64,000 nucleotides of DNA from Saccharina japonica (taxonomy: Eukaryota > Sar > Phaeophyceae > Laminariales > Laminariaceae), in NCBI GenBank assembly GCA_008828725.1, contig MEHQ01002284.1:113111-177110 (forward strand), written 5' to 3'. Each line of letters begins with the position of its first letter. Position 1 is the first letter of the stretch. The notes beneath the pieces were generated by a model. The model did not search any database and was not told the origin of the DNA. It saw only the letters and a program-made list of their open reading frames with translations. This document shows positions 31,520 to 43,712 of this stretch, one piece after another. A program made the position numbers and the translations under genes.

Positions 31520-34500
31520 CATCAGACAATCCATTGAAGCGTTACTCCAACCACAGCGCGTGCCCACCAACAACACCGAAATGAAGCACAGGAACGCAGG
31601 GGACTCGACGCTCAAAACGACGAAGCCAACCTTGCCGACATGGCGAATACGATAAATCTCTCACTACCGCGTGCCGCCGGGACCCCCCCCCCTTGAAGTG
31701 TACCCGCATTGAAGCGCTACTCCAACCATAGTACACGCGTCCACGACAAATCTACTGTAGCAACGGAAGGGACTCCACTCCTGAGCGAAGAAACCACTCT
31801 TCTTGTCGTGGTAATGACGGTACCTTTCTCGCATCACCACGTGTCGAGGGGACCCCCACTTCTACTCGTAGAACCTTCGCCTTACCCACGTTTCTATTTG
31901 ATCGTCACGACCCCAGCTACTAGTAGCTTCAGTATACGTACCAGAATCCCATAGGCAGCCTTCCTTCCGCGCCCACTTCAATATGTCCAGCCGTTTTGCC
32001 GTTACAGCACCGGTGCAGGTGCCTGCATCCCAGGGGCACGTGCTAAGCCTTGCCCATTTGAGTAACTCGAAATGACCTCCAGTGGCTGCGGCTCTACAAG
32101 TACTCGCATCCCATGGGCAGCCTTCCGCCCGAGCCCACTGCAGAATATCCAGACGCCCTGCACTTGCAGCACCGGCGCACGTGCGTTCGTCCCAGGGGCA
32201 CCCGTTGCCCCGTGCCCATTTAAGCACCTCCATATGACCTTTCTCAGCCGCCGCCTTACAGGTGCTACGATTCCATCGGAAACCTTGAGCCCGTGCCCAC
32301 TGGAGTATGTTCAGATGACCCGCGCCGGCTGCACTGGTACACTTATCTCCGTCCCAGGGGCAGCCATTGCACCGGGCCCATTTAAGCACCTCGAGATTGC
32401 CTGCCGCGGCTGCGTTGCTACACGTAGAAGTATCCCAGCCACAGCCGGCAGCGCGGGCCCACTGAAGCACACCCAGGTGCCCTCCTGTTGCAGCCGCTGC
32501 GCATACACCTGCTTCGTTCCACACGAGAGGGTTGCCCCGCATCCATACGAGCATATGGAGGTGCCCGCATTTAGCAGCAAGGTTGGTGGACTGCTCGGGA
32601 AAACTGTAGCCGTTCGCCATCATCCACACCAGCGTATCCAGGCGCCCGCTCCGGATAGCAACGCTACACACCCGTGGGCCCCACGGGCACCCTTGGGCCC
32701 GTGCCCACTCAAGAATATCAAGGTGCCCTCTAGCAGCAGCACACGTGCCCGTGAGAATATTCCAACTGCAGCCATGAGCTCGGGCCCACTGAAGGATGCC
32801 GAGGTGTCCACCCAAAGCAGCTTTCGCGCACGTTCGGCCGTCCCAAGGGCAGTTTTCGGACCGTGCCCACTGCAGGATATCGAGGTGTCCTGAACCGGCA
32901 GCATCGCTGCAACACGCACCGTCCCAACTGCAGCCATGAGCTCGGGCCCACTGGAGAGTGCCGAGGTGTCCACCCAATGCAGCATCCGAGCACGTTCGGC
33001 CGTCCCAAGGGCAGTTTTTCGGACCGTGCCCATTTCAAGATATCGAGGTGTCCTAAACGGGCAGCATCGCTACAAATAGCGGGACCCCAGGGGCAGAAGT
33101 TAGCTCGTGCCCACTTCAGAGTTTCCAGACTCCCCCCCCCCCACAGCCGCGTTACAAAGAACCCGGCGCCAGACACGAGATTCGCCGAGTCCCCAACCAC
33201 AATGCTTGCCGAGTGCCCACTGGATCATGTCAAGCTTCCCGCGGGCGGCGGCCTTGAAGCAAGATTTTTCGGACAAGCCGCATCCGTTCGAGTAGGCATG
33301 CTGCAAAATCTCCACGCCGCAGTGTTCGACGATATTTTCGCAAATCACCGGGCTCTTTTTCAGGCCGCTATCGAAGCTCCACTGGAGTTGAGACACAGAA
33401 GTGTCCGCCGTTATGGCTCGCGTCGCCTTTGGGAGGTCCCCCCAGGTGTTTCTCCACTCCTTTGATACCCCGGCGAAAAAAGCGTACTCGTTGGATAGTA
33501 GCTTCGCCAACAGGGCCATGATGTCTCCGTTGGCGAAAAGAGAAATGTCTACTCCAAGATGTTCTATCTCCGTCGCTTGTGTATCCGGCATGGTGTTCCA
33601 ATTTCTGGACGAGGCATTGTCGGTGGCAAACGGAAAAGTGCGTTTGCGTGTTTATTCTTGGAGGGGTGCCAAATCAGGCCGCGCCAATTAGCACCAACTG
33701 TCAACGAATGCAACACACCTAAACGGCTACACTGACTTAGACCCTTCTGTTCCCGGTTGAACCAAGGAACGAAGACAAAGCGCGGAACAACCCAACTGGA
33801 TCTGCCCGCCCCCAAGGGTGGTGTTGCCCCTATGATTTCCTGCTGCAACGTGCTTGCCTACCACTATGACCGCAGTGTTCGTAACATAGAACCGCAAGCT
33901 ACAGTAGGTTTATGCAGATCCTGGGAGCGACTCAACCGTGCACGGTATTGCGTGTTCAAATGCCTACCTCCGGAGTCTCAAAGCCTATACATAGTGATGC
34001 CGTACCAGGTAAAACGTTCTGCAGCAATAACTTCGAAATTAGACAGGGCGCTAACCTGACGGCGTCCGGGGAGAGTTGTCGCTTGCCGCTCTTGACCTGC
34101 GGGCTAGCCATGGTGTGCACTGACAACCTGTCCCACAGATGCGAGAAACCAGTGAAATCGTACTACGGCAGCAGCAGCAGCAGCAACAACAGCCTCAGCA
34201 CAGGCAGCAGCAGTAAAACGAGTAGTCCTACTCGTAGAGGGGGGAAGCAGAGCGAAGGAAGAAACACAGGTAGTAGCTGTCGGAAATCCCCAGGTTGCAC
34301 AGTGGTAGCGACGGGAGCCTCGCCTGGTTTTCAAGAGAGAGGACCAGAGAGCAACCAGCGCGCAATACAAGGCGGTGCACAACCAGGGCATTATAAAACA
34401 ACAAACAGTTCGGAGGCGGCGCAGCGAAGGATGCATCGGTGACCTGGCAAGCGAGGTGTGTTTCAACGGCCCTCTAACTTTAGGTCCCAAGACAAGCAAT

Positions 34501-34600
34501 CAACACGACGACAAGACATGGCTTCGTACTGGTGTCTCGAGTTGGATCGCGTCATTCTTCGCGTGAAAAATCAGTTTCCTGCTTCAAGTCTGGTAGGAAG
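31520..34600. repeat. Segmental duplication, copy 2 (with 12890-15970)
   Basis: Counterpart of copy 1, containing the frameshifted ankyrin-like gene and both flanks. Downstream there are at least two tandem units with CCACGTGTCG or a variant followed by a C-run (about 31640-31735 and 31810-31870), upstream a CAG patch at 34165-34220. Confidence 0.75.
31862..33591 (-). pseudogene. Ankyrin-like repeat gene paralogue with two single-base frameshifts
   Basis: Same architecture as the intact gene at 13110-15005: an ATG at 33589-33591, an F-box-like N-terminus (FANGDIMALLAKLLSNEYAF, GVSKEWR) and about 17 repeats of the GHLDILQWAR.GCPWD type to a stop at 31862. The frame breaks twice. At 33132-33142 a run of 11 C (G on the coding strand) needs one base fewer to restore the repeat; at about 33016-33020 a run of five T replaces the four seen in the intact copy, turning SENCPWD into SEKLPLG. 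Apart from these the repeats are well conserved, so this is either a very young pseudogene or an intact gene with two homopolymer sequencing errors. The final 20 residues differ from the intact copy. Confidence 0.8.
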
Positions 34601-35202
34601 GGCAAGCCTTGCAACCTGAAACGTTTACGAGTACTGTGCTGAAACCTTGTCCATGCATAGTCTCATGGTGGCGATGGTTAGAGTGTAACGTATGCTATCG
34701 GCATGGGTGTTGGGTACGGGTGCTGTACGAGTTCGGCCGCACACACTTCCAGGGCGGGGCCGGAGCGAACGAGAAGGACCCAAATAGAGACGATGCGTTT
34801 CTCCTAAGGCGGCCTGGCTCGGGGTTAGAAAGTACGTTTAGCAACATATCAAGCCCTGGAGTACGCAACTATCTTTTGGAGCAACGTCCGGGTCAACGTG
34901 TAGTTACGAACCGCGTGGTCGGGGACAGAGACCCAGTAAAGGTTTACACCAGCCTCGTAAACGACCCGTTGGCCCACCATTGGCTTCAAACGTAAAAGCT
35001 GCCGTGCTTTGCTGAACGCTTGCGCTTGTCTGCTGGCAAAATTTCGAATCCGCAATGAAAGAAGTGACTACACGGGTTGGTGATTGGATGTCTTGGCCAG
35101 CCTTACTCTGCGCTTCATCACTGCTTAGGCAATTGCTTAATGCGCACGGAGGCCTGCAGGCAACCCTCCCTATCTCCTATATCGGCGAAGGTTTAACCCA
35201 TT
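34601..35202. other. Intergenic, no gene supported
   Basis: A 128-codon frame at 34609-34995 starts with TTG and has no recognisable domain. No repeats noted. Confidence 0.3.
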
Positions 35203-35362
35203 CAGAACTGAAACGAATATCCCACACTAATTCCAAGTAGTTTGTCCCCAAATATGTGGGACCAGTTCTTAACTCATCCAGAACTGAGAAATATTTCTCA
35301 CACAAATTCCAGGTAGTTTGTCCCTAAATGTGTGCGGCCAGTTCCGAAGGGGTTGAGGGGTT
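35203..35362 (+). repeat. Short TTAA-family repeat, tandem double copy
   Basis: Two copies in direct orientation: TTAACCCATTCAGAACTGAA...CCAAGTAGTTTGTCCCC...GGGACCAGTTCTTAA, then TTAACTCATCCAGAACTGAG...CCAGGTAGTTTGTCCCT...GCGGCCAGTTCC, followed by GGGGTTGAGGGGTTAAGGGG. The first is the best-preserved member of the family. Confidence 0.8.
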
Positions 35363-37374
35363 AAGGGGCAACTGGGATCCACAGCCAACACTGCCTAATT
35401 GTTTTCGGGTCGGCAAATACCGGCAAATATTGATCTGATAAAGCGTTGCCAACAAACACTATGCAAAATGCGACATTTTGGAAGTACGAAGGATGGGGCG
35501 GAGATGCAACAATCCGTTGGAGGTACGGGTCACATTCTGACTGGCAGTTGAGGCATTCGTAAACACGACGCCTCATCTACACCGATCAGTCCAGGAACCT
35601 GTGAATAGTGCTGCTGTGGTGGTACGTACAACATGTGTCGTACCTGCGGGACCCAAAGGCAACCGGTAATTGAGGAGGCAGCGGTGGAAGCCCCGTTAAA
35701 ATAGAGACTGGCCAGCCAGCCGTTTCCCCCCTCCCAGCCGCCATGCATAACTCGAAAAAGTGTGGAACGGAACTACGTTTTAGTACGTGTGTCATCTTTC
35801 TTCCTTTATAACTGAAAATATCGCAAATAGTTTGGATCCAGAATACCACTTTGGCTGACTCAGTTGTCCGAGATTGGGCGTGTCGTAGAAGAAGGGCTGT
35901 GAGAGTGTCGATATTGAGATAAAATGGTTCACAGCGTTGCTGTGACGTTGAAAATATCTCACACGCAGGTTGCCGCAGCAGTTGGCGTGACATGTGCGGG
36001 AATACGTACCGAGCGCGAGTAACGCGCAGCGCCAAGCATGTCCGACGCTGGACAAAACGTGATCGCTGTGGGCATCGCACTATACAGCGAGTTCCTTGGC
36101 CGCGCGTCGGGAATAGGCCTTCCTCATATCTGAAATGTGTCTGTGTACATAAGCCGACTTGGCTATAGGTACTACTCAGTCGTGTGGCGAACATAAGGCG
36201 TTATTGAGTGCCATAAGTCAGGTGCGGATCTGCAATCCTCACACGAGGATATATTGTGCGTCCAGGCCTTGCAACATTACGCAAGCTTGACGTCGAACGC
36301 CCCAACGGATTTACGTCCGGGTTTTCCACGATACACGGAGCGCATACAGCGCTATTCAGCTTGACGTCCGCTGGGGACATCGGAACCTGGGTATCATGGG
36401 TCTACTGTTGTTTGGCACCAACTGTTTCCCGGATTTTAGTCAGAACAACTGGCGAATTATGCCCAAGGCGAGAAAATTATTGTGTGCCTAACTATAAGAC
36501 GTGCAAAGAGAATAAATACCCCGGGGGTCGGTTGGGAGAGCTCCCGTCCGGGTGGGATCGGGCCGGCGTGCCAGGTCGGAGAGGGGCACGTTGGGTAAAA
36601 CAATGGACTTTTGCGGTCCGTGGACTGCACAAACGTCTCGTCGGGTTTCTACGAACCGTAAGATTTGTTTTAACGAGGGTTCTACAGCAGGAGCAGGAAC
36701 AGGAGCAGCAGCTGCGAAACGTGCAGCAGTATCATGATCTGCCGATTGTTGCTGTTCTTGTTGTCGGTGTGTATCGAGGAAGCGGCAGCTACGGAGCAGT
36801 TACATCTGTGTCGGATACCACGCAGAAAATCGTACGAGTATCAACACAGCAGTCATTACCATTATCCGTGGGGTGTACGCGCTCTCAAAGGTTGTGCATT
36901 CAGTCTGCCTCCATCCTTCGCCACCACCCCGCTAGCCGTTTGGGCACCATCCCTCGAGCCGGCGATTGGCGCGCCCAGGTCGCCGGCGATTTCCCTCAGC
37001 CTCTTTGTGACCCCCAAATAGCAACCAACACAATGATAACTTTGGCAGATCAACCGTCTAGACGCAGGCAGGGTACCCAAGAGTACGGGTAGGATATTAT
37101 TGAGGCCGTGCCGTATAAACGCCTCCTTGCATTGTAATTTTGACACCAATTCGTATCATCCCCAAGCCACGCGGTGGTATTCACTACCAGGTATACATAA
37201 CTGCTGTCTGTACAGTCGAAAGTTCGATCGCGCCTGCCACAATTCACACAACGATTACAGTTCTGTGTATTATACCGGTCGTACTTAGTCATGTATACAG
37301 AGTGTTTTGTTTTCCACGTGCAATGCCTTGGCTAATGTTTATTTTTTGGTCCATCCTATTTAATATCTTCGCCC
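35363..37374. other. Intergenic, no gene firmly supported
   Basis: A 278-codon plus-strand frame (36256-37092) begins with GTG and has no ATG in a good position and no domain; a nested 95-codon frame at 36734-37021 starts with ATG and a hydrophobic stretch (MICRLLLFLLSVC) that could be a signal peptide. Neither is called. An impure AGGAGCAGGAACAGGAGCAG run lies at about 36690-36712. Confidence 0.3.
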
Positions 37375-37660
37375 TTGTTTTCTCCCTCCCTCTTACTCAG
37401 ATCCGGGGTCACTAAGTAGGCTCTTCTCCCCCCTCCCCACTACGGTACTTGCCTTGCATTTTTATCGCGAGAAGGTTTCAGCACTTTCTTTCCTCGTCCA
37501 CTTGCGCCGGATTCCGCCTACCCACGCGACGAAGGCGCTCTCAGCAATTGGTTCCTTTTCATTATTTCAAATAATGTGAAAATCTCACCACGGTGGGATT
37601 CGAACTTGGGTACCAATGCTAGTAGCCTTTGAAGGTGACCACTAGTCCACCGGGGCGAGC
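37375..37660 (-). mobile_element. tRNA-derived SINE, copy B
   Basis: On the minus strand the head GCCCCGGTGGACTAGTGG (A-box region, about 37642-37658) is followed by a B-box AGTTCGAATCCC (37596-37607). The body has AGAGCGCCTTCGTCGCGTGG, GACGAGGAAAGAAAGTGCTG, CTCGCGATAAAAATGC, CCGTAGTGGGGAGG and CCCCGGATCTGAGTAAG, in the same order as copies A and C. Confidence 0.8.
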
Positions 37661-40600
37661 TATAGGTAAGTCACATTTGATATGCCTCGTACGGTATTGA
37701 CGAGTTAATTCACTAAAAAACCAGCGTTTTTGTGCATGATTTTGGGAGGAGTAGAGTGCTCTACGTACCAGGTACTTGACGCCTACTATTAATAATAGCC
37801 TGCGCACTTATTTCACCGGCATTATTTGACGCACACTGCTTTGTACGAGACGGACACGAACAACCCCATATATTGGTTGGTTGGGCCGGGTAAGGGTGAC
37901 GGTGAGCTATTATCGTATCCCCGTACACAGCAGGACCTTCAACTCGTATAGTGTCGAAGAAATGGAAAGTGAGTTACCGTGGATTTGGGGTCTGTACTAC
38001 AGCGTACAACCAGTATACAGCAGCAGTACTGCAGCAGCACGTAAACCCTTCTACCAGTGTGTACGTTCTTCACATTAAACCGTTTTTTCTCCCCGTCGAT
38101 ACCCATCATACACCAGTGGTGGTGCCGATTCTTCGCCCTGGAGAAGTGCCAGTTCTGTGGTCACAAAGTTACGACACAGAGATATCAGGTATCGAATCTT
38201 GGTCGCATACATTCTTCTTCCTGTCTGATGGAGCAAACCGGATTTTGGGGCTTCATCAGCACCTGGTTGTCATTATTTGTACAACCGTCCATCACGTTAA
38301 ATTCGCCGACCCATCCCTTTCATTCTACAATTACGTCTTGGGATCGCTTTCATTAAGCGATGCTCGTCAGTGCAGATACCTTGTACTTGGGGGGGGAGAA
38401 CATCGGGTACACGTGGTTCCAGTCTTGGTGCTGAGCTGACGAGATTTCTCAGCTGCGAAGTGCAGCACGTTAAGACCTTCATCCAGTCGATTTCATCCAC
38501 AGTGACATGACAGCGACATCTAGCTGGCTAGCCAGGCACAAGGCATCGTCGTGGAGTAAACCATGAACGGACGCTTCGGGACGTAAAATCCAAGCAAGTG
38601 CAAGCTTACTGCAATTGGCTTTTGCACAACCATGCAACAGCAAAACATGATCACAACAGCAGTAGAGTTGAGACATATACCAGTACCAGGTATCTGGATG
38701 AAGGCCACCTTCGTCAAAGGATGCGCAAACAGCCCGCCAACGCACCTGGTTTTTACGTTGAGAGCCGTCGCCAAGTGCCGCACACTGCGTCCTATACTCC
38801 GGGTGTATACGAGTAGGTTGTACGAATGGTAGATGGTAGACTCTAAGAGGGCGACGTAAGCTCGGGGTTTCCAGGAATTTCTGGTGCAGGGCTGATCAAG
38901 CAGGGTCCCCGCCATCGTTTTGTCCCGCCCCTGCCTCATCGTAAGGCTGCCTGTGAGCTTGTGGGGAGCCGTGCCACCACTTCCTGCGGCAGTGGTGTCT
39001 TTTCGCAAGGGGTTATTCGCCGTGAGTCAACCTTGTGGCCGCCTGCTGCGTGGCCAGACGCTGGAGCTGCCTGCTACGAACTACAGCAGTACAAGCTGCA
39101 AGGTAAGAGGAGCAGTACAAACTGTATTATGTTGGACAGAGCCCTATCGGGGCAGGCAACATGCTGTACAGATGGCAGATCACATGAGAGATGCGATGAG
39201 AAGGATCAGATCGATATACCATGCTCTATCAACTCGGCGAGGTGCGCGCTCTACTGCCACCTGGTATAGACTGGGCTATGAGTTAGCTGCCGTCGACCAT
39301 ACCAGGTTCGTATATCCGAGGTACCAGAATACCTGATATGTGAAACAACAGAGTAGGGCAGCTTCCTCGCTACGTAGTCTGGCCGTTTTTTAACGAAAAC
39401 AAAATCAATCGGTTACTTGTGCAATTGTTCACGGATTTCAAAACGGAAAAGTGCATTGTTCCGGATTTGTTGTCAACTACCATATTCCGAGGAACTTTTT
39501 ATTCTGAATTCTCCATCACGGTGTACCTGACACCTATAAAATGCGGCGCAATTTATTTGAAGGCAAAGTTCGTCAAACGACGAAAAGTTATCACTGCCAC
39601 GCCGTTCCGCGTGGTCGAGTTACTGGGGGTAGATAACAAGTTTGGCGTTCTACGAGCAATCCTGCACAAATAACGAGGGTTGTCCTCTGGCCAGCCGATA
39701 CCTAGCTGCAGGCGAATGCCACCAGTACAATTCAAACTACAGTAGTTCAGCTCAGCTGGAGGTCAACCTATCGCACAGAACAACTTGCAGGTGCACCTAT
39801 ACCACCAGTCTCGTGATACACGCCTGCCGAATACCTACTCCTTTGGTCGATTTCACCCGATTTTCCCCTGTTCGTTTTTTAAGTTTCCCCGCTCATCCCC
39901 GGATCCCCGTTTTTTGGCGTTTTTGCATAATCCCAAGTAAAGTATCTACTTTGAGCTGAAACCCAGCACCGAACACCACCCTGAAAACAATGGAGTGGCG
40001 GATTAGACCCATAGACCAATAGGAGGCTTAATTCCAGATCGGGGCCACTGAATCGGTGTTAAAACTGACTGTTCCGAGAAAAAACATGGTTTTACGGCCA
40101 GACTTGTAGCGTGGAAGCCGCCGTAGGCCTTTCGTACGTATAATATATAAGGCGACCTATAAGTACTTACTCGTAGTGTCAAACAATTTTGACCCGCCTC
40201 ATCTCGAGAGGCCGCCTTAAGCATCAACAGAGCCGTTACGGCCCTATTGACGTTTTGAGATTCCCGCCCTGCGTATTGAGGGAACATTGCTTATTTGTGT
40301 ACAGTAGAATGTGCTATCAGGTACTGATCCAACAGATGACACAGAGTGCTGCACGGAGAGGCAGACTCGTGCTCGGAGAAGGCGTTGTATCAAATCAGCG
40401 GTTCTCAATCAATCCAGTGGACACGTGTGATATCAAACGCACACAATGCCACAGCAGAGCAGACAGGTGCATTAAACAATAGTTTGTACGTCACGGGGTA
40501 CAACATTATGAGAGCTGCATGCGACCGGGCCTGCTCAAGCTACACATCGCTCTGTTCCTGTACTAAGAGCATTATTCGCACAGCGACACATCGAGAGCAG

Positions 40601-40724
40601 AACACCAACCTACACATACGTATTACACTACCGTGCTGTCTGGATAATTAGTCGTCTGTACCCCCCCCCCGCTCTCCTCAAAACTCTCTCGTGTCTGTCT
40701 GTCACAGTAAATTATAAGCATGCG
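37661..40724. other. Intergenic, no gene supported
   Basis: Several plus- and minus-strand frames of 100-160 codons exist but most begin with GTG/TTG, lack domains and overlap each other, so none is called. GTAC/CTGTAG-type motifs are frequent (for example 38000-38045 and 39080-39120). Confidence 0.3.
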
Positions 40725-40810
40725 TGAATGCCATCCTGGCCATCTGCAGGTAGAAAGCAGCATCGCCATCGCTGCTACTTTCTTTTTGCCGAATGCCAGG
40801 ATGGCATTCA
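40725..40810. repeat. 86-base imperfect hairpin (miRNA-precursor-like)
   Basis: TGAATGCCATCCTGGC at 40725-40740 pairs perfectly with GCCAGGATGGCATTCA at 40795-40810, and a second inner stem is formed by AGAAAGCAGC and GCTGCTACTTTCT around a short loop (about 40775). The shape and size resemble a microRNA precursor, but a tiny foldback transposon would look the same. No flanking target duplication was found. Confidence 0.65.
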
Positions 40811-43712
40811 TGAAAGCGCACGTTTCCAAGTCACAGCGACAGGCAGACGTAAGGGTGTTTTGTGGGAAAGGGGGGGGGGGTCAGCAGAGTAGTGCTCCAG
40901 TCTCCAGAAAGCCCGTCAAGTCGGCCGTGGCACTTTTTCACGACGTTCGTAGCCGTCACGGCGCTATGGGGTGCGGTCTGGAATCAGGCACAGTTCGCCT
41001 ACCTCGCAGCGCATCGTGCTTATATCCACTGCTCGTTGGACTGTAGGCGTGGGCATGGTCTCTCTTGCAAGAGCAGCAAGGGTGTGTATTTCTTTCTCAG
41101 AGCGAACAGCAGAAAACTGAGGTCTTACAGTGATGTGGAGGCGGGGATGGGCCATGAATAGAGCGTATAACGCCTTATATAGGCCCCCGGGGGGCTATAT
41201 AGGGCGGCACCCGCCCTAGTGGGAGTTTCAATCGCGTCAGCCGATTTTCACCGGCCATATCTCGAGTGGTCGCCCTATGATGTTCATGTCGCCTTACATA
41301 GGCCCCGCCACTGTACTCGTACGTACTCTGTAGCACAGAGTGCCTGTTAGTTTTATTTTGGTTGCTCGGTATTACAGGTTACAGGAAAAACTCTCGGGAA
41401 TATGTTGTCAAGTACGTGCGCATAGGAGTGTCGCCACCTTCCGCCCACGACTTGGGAATGGACTGTAAGGGGTTCGCAAACCAAATCCTTTTCAAGTGAC
41501 CCCTTCGGTCAAAAACCAAAACAGAGCACTCCAACATATGTATGTTTCGTCTTTTATACAGCAATACTATTTATGGTACAGTAACACCATATCGATACTG
41601 CTTACCGGACACGGTATAACTCTAGTTCTGATGCTCAAACCCGCTCCCGACCAACGTATAGCTTGTTCATTAGGGTCTCTAGGAGGTCTCTAGGAGGTCT
41701 TGGGGTCTATAGGTCTGCGTGCAGACATTGCTGTATTTGCATCAAGAGATGAGGTAGCGCAACAGCAAGAACTTTGATCGTTTCGGAGCTCCTGTTTGGT
41801 ATCTGCACTCTTCTGTAGCCGCGTAGAACGCTAAGGACGGTCGAACTAGAGGCCTAGGCAGGTTCACCTACTAGTGCTCGGCGTTGTCGTCGAACGTCTG
41901 AGTTTAAACATTATCAACAGCCTAAGAACTCATATTTTTTCGAATTCACACGGTACCGGGGGCATGGGGAGCCGTTTTCGAGGTAGAGGCACTTTTCGTG
42001 ATGAAAAGTGCGACGAATCGATCCAGTACACGAAAGAAAAAGTTGTCAATGACCTACGCTCTCTAACACTGCTTTAAGGGGGTAGGTCTGAGTATTATAA
42101 CCGGAGAAGTGTTTTTCTCGGTAGGGAGTCGTGAAAGGTCGAAATTGTACCAGAAATATTATTGCAGTTGATTGAGGTCGGCGAGTTGAAAGAAGAAGGG
42201 GGGTTTCAGCTGCAAGAAAGATGGGCTGCTGCTGCTGCTGCTGAAGCATTTATGTTGAGAACTGCCGCGATGTGCAGCTGAGGAGGCTCGTCATGCTGCG
42301 GTTGCCGTTGAAGAGAAATATCTTGCGCAACTTCAAACGTTTCTCGGCGGGGGTCAACCCTATCTTGTTCGTCCCTATGCTGCTACATCGTACCGCAGCA
42401 AGAGGCCCTGTGGCCACCGGGACTCTCCCCCTTGGATTGAGCTTTTCGGGCTAAACTATGTCCAATGAAGTTGCTTTGAAACAAGTTATGAGGTGGTTCA
42501 AGCTAATACGGGGGACCATAGTAAGTAGGACCTAAGGACACACAAAAACCTACCTATTTACCTTTTTTTACTGACAATATGTGGTCCTATGTACTATGAC
42601 CCTCCGTAATAAACGCCCGAATTTGTCAGCCACGCATGCTGCTTGCAATCTCTACTCGAATTTCACACATCCGGAACCATAGTGACCCCCATGAACAGCG
42701 GAAGAGCGTCAGGCGGCCGGGTTTTTTTGTTGACATCCTAGGGCTGGCGCTAGTGGCGAAATTATGTCCGGACCAACTACAGGCGTAGACCAAGGTCAGC
42801 AACAGCCAGGCGTTTCCGTGGGAAGAAGCGTTTTTTTCACACTTTGTTTTTGCACGATCCGGTTCCATGCACTCCAGGGTATGCCTGTAGACTATTTCGC
42901 GCAAAAAGTTAGAGAATTTACTGCGTAGGACCAATGTCCAGAAATGCGTCACGCCAAAAAAAGTCGACTATGTACTGAAACTAAATCAATGCCGTACAAT
43001 CCGCGTGTATTCCGCACTAACGCCCAAATGCTCATGCCGTTTTTTGGAGATGGGTCATGAAATTTTGTGCACGTGTTCTGTGAGCCCATGTCGGGTCATT
43101 GACGAACGGTACTTGTTTTGTTTTTTTCGCTAGGGGTTTGGGTTTCCTTAAGGCCCAAATATCAAAAATAAAATAACTACCACCCGGTAATGGGTTGCCA
43201 AGGGGGCATAGAATACGTGTGCAAAACTTGAAGACCTAACTCCCCAAAACGTCGTTAACTTCCGAATACTATCAGTTTTTCTCGGCTAGACCTTGAACCA
43301 GCCTGTATCGAATTTTGTTATTCTTCGACGCATTCAGCGTTTGCTAATCCTTGAATTCGGGTAATGCGCGAAAGCCGACTTTGAAATGTCTGCTACATTG
43401 ACTCGAACAGCATTAATTATTCGAACGATCCGCCAAGTTTCGTGGAAACCGGCTATTCCCCGGCGCGTGGGATAGGCTACTTAGCTATTTTTCCCGATTT
43501 TGTTTTTGCTGCTGGCTAGCAACTTAGATCTCACCAAACCATCTCATGAATCGTTTATGGCTAACCTATGACTGCTTGCTGTCTCAGTGTGCCCGACTCC
43601 TCACACACGACCCACAACGAGCTTGACACGTGTTTTTGGCCTGGGATTGCTCGTGTGGAGCTGGAGCCGTCCTCAACTAAACTGCAAACATACAGCTGGG
43701 GGGAGTTTTTTA
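40811..43712. other. Intergenic with small foldback
   Basis: 41169-41206 is a strong inverted repeat (CGCCTTATATAGGCCCCC facing GGGGGGCTATATAGGGCG); the region to 41310 shares GATTTTCACCGG..ATCTCGAG.GG.CGCC with 40187-40217. AGGTCTCTAGG is repeated in tandem at about 41676-41700, and a CTG run lies at 42227-42243. A 42540-43710 stretch shows nothing recognisable. Confidence 0.4.

Noticed and set aside
33912-34442. 176-codon plus-strand frame upstream of the ankyrin-like paralogue
   Set aside because: The homologous flank of the intact copy (15300-15640) does not keep this frame; the similarity is from the segmental duplication.
36256-37092. 278-codon plus-strand frame
   Set aside because: Starts with GTG, has no recognisable domain or coding composition and passes through an impure CAG-like run; no support beyond length.
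38520-39008. 162-codon minus-strand frame
   Set aside because: No domain and overlapped by equally long frames on the other strand; likely chance.
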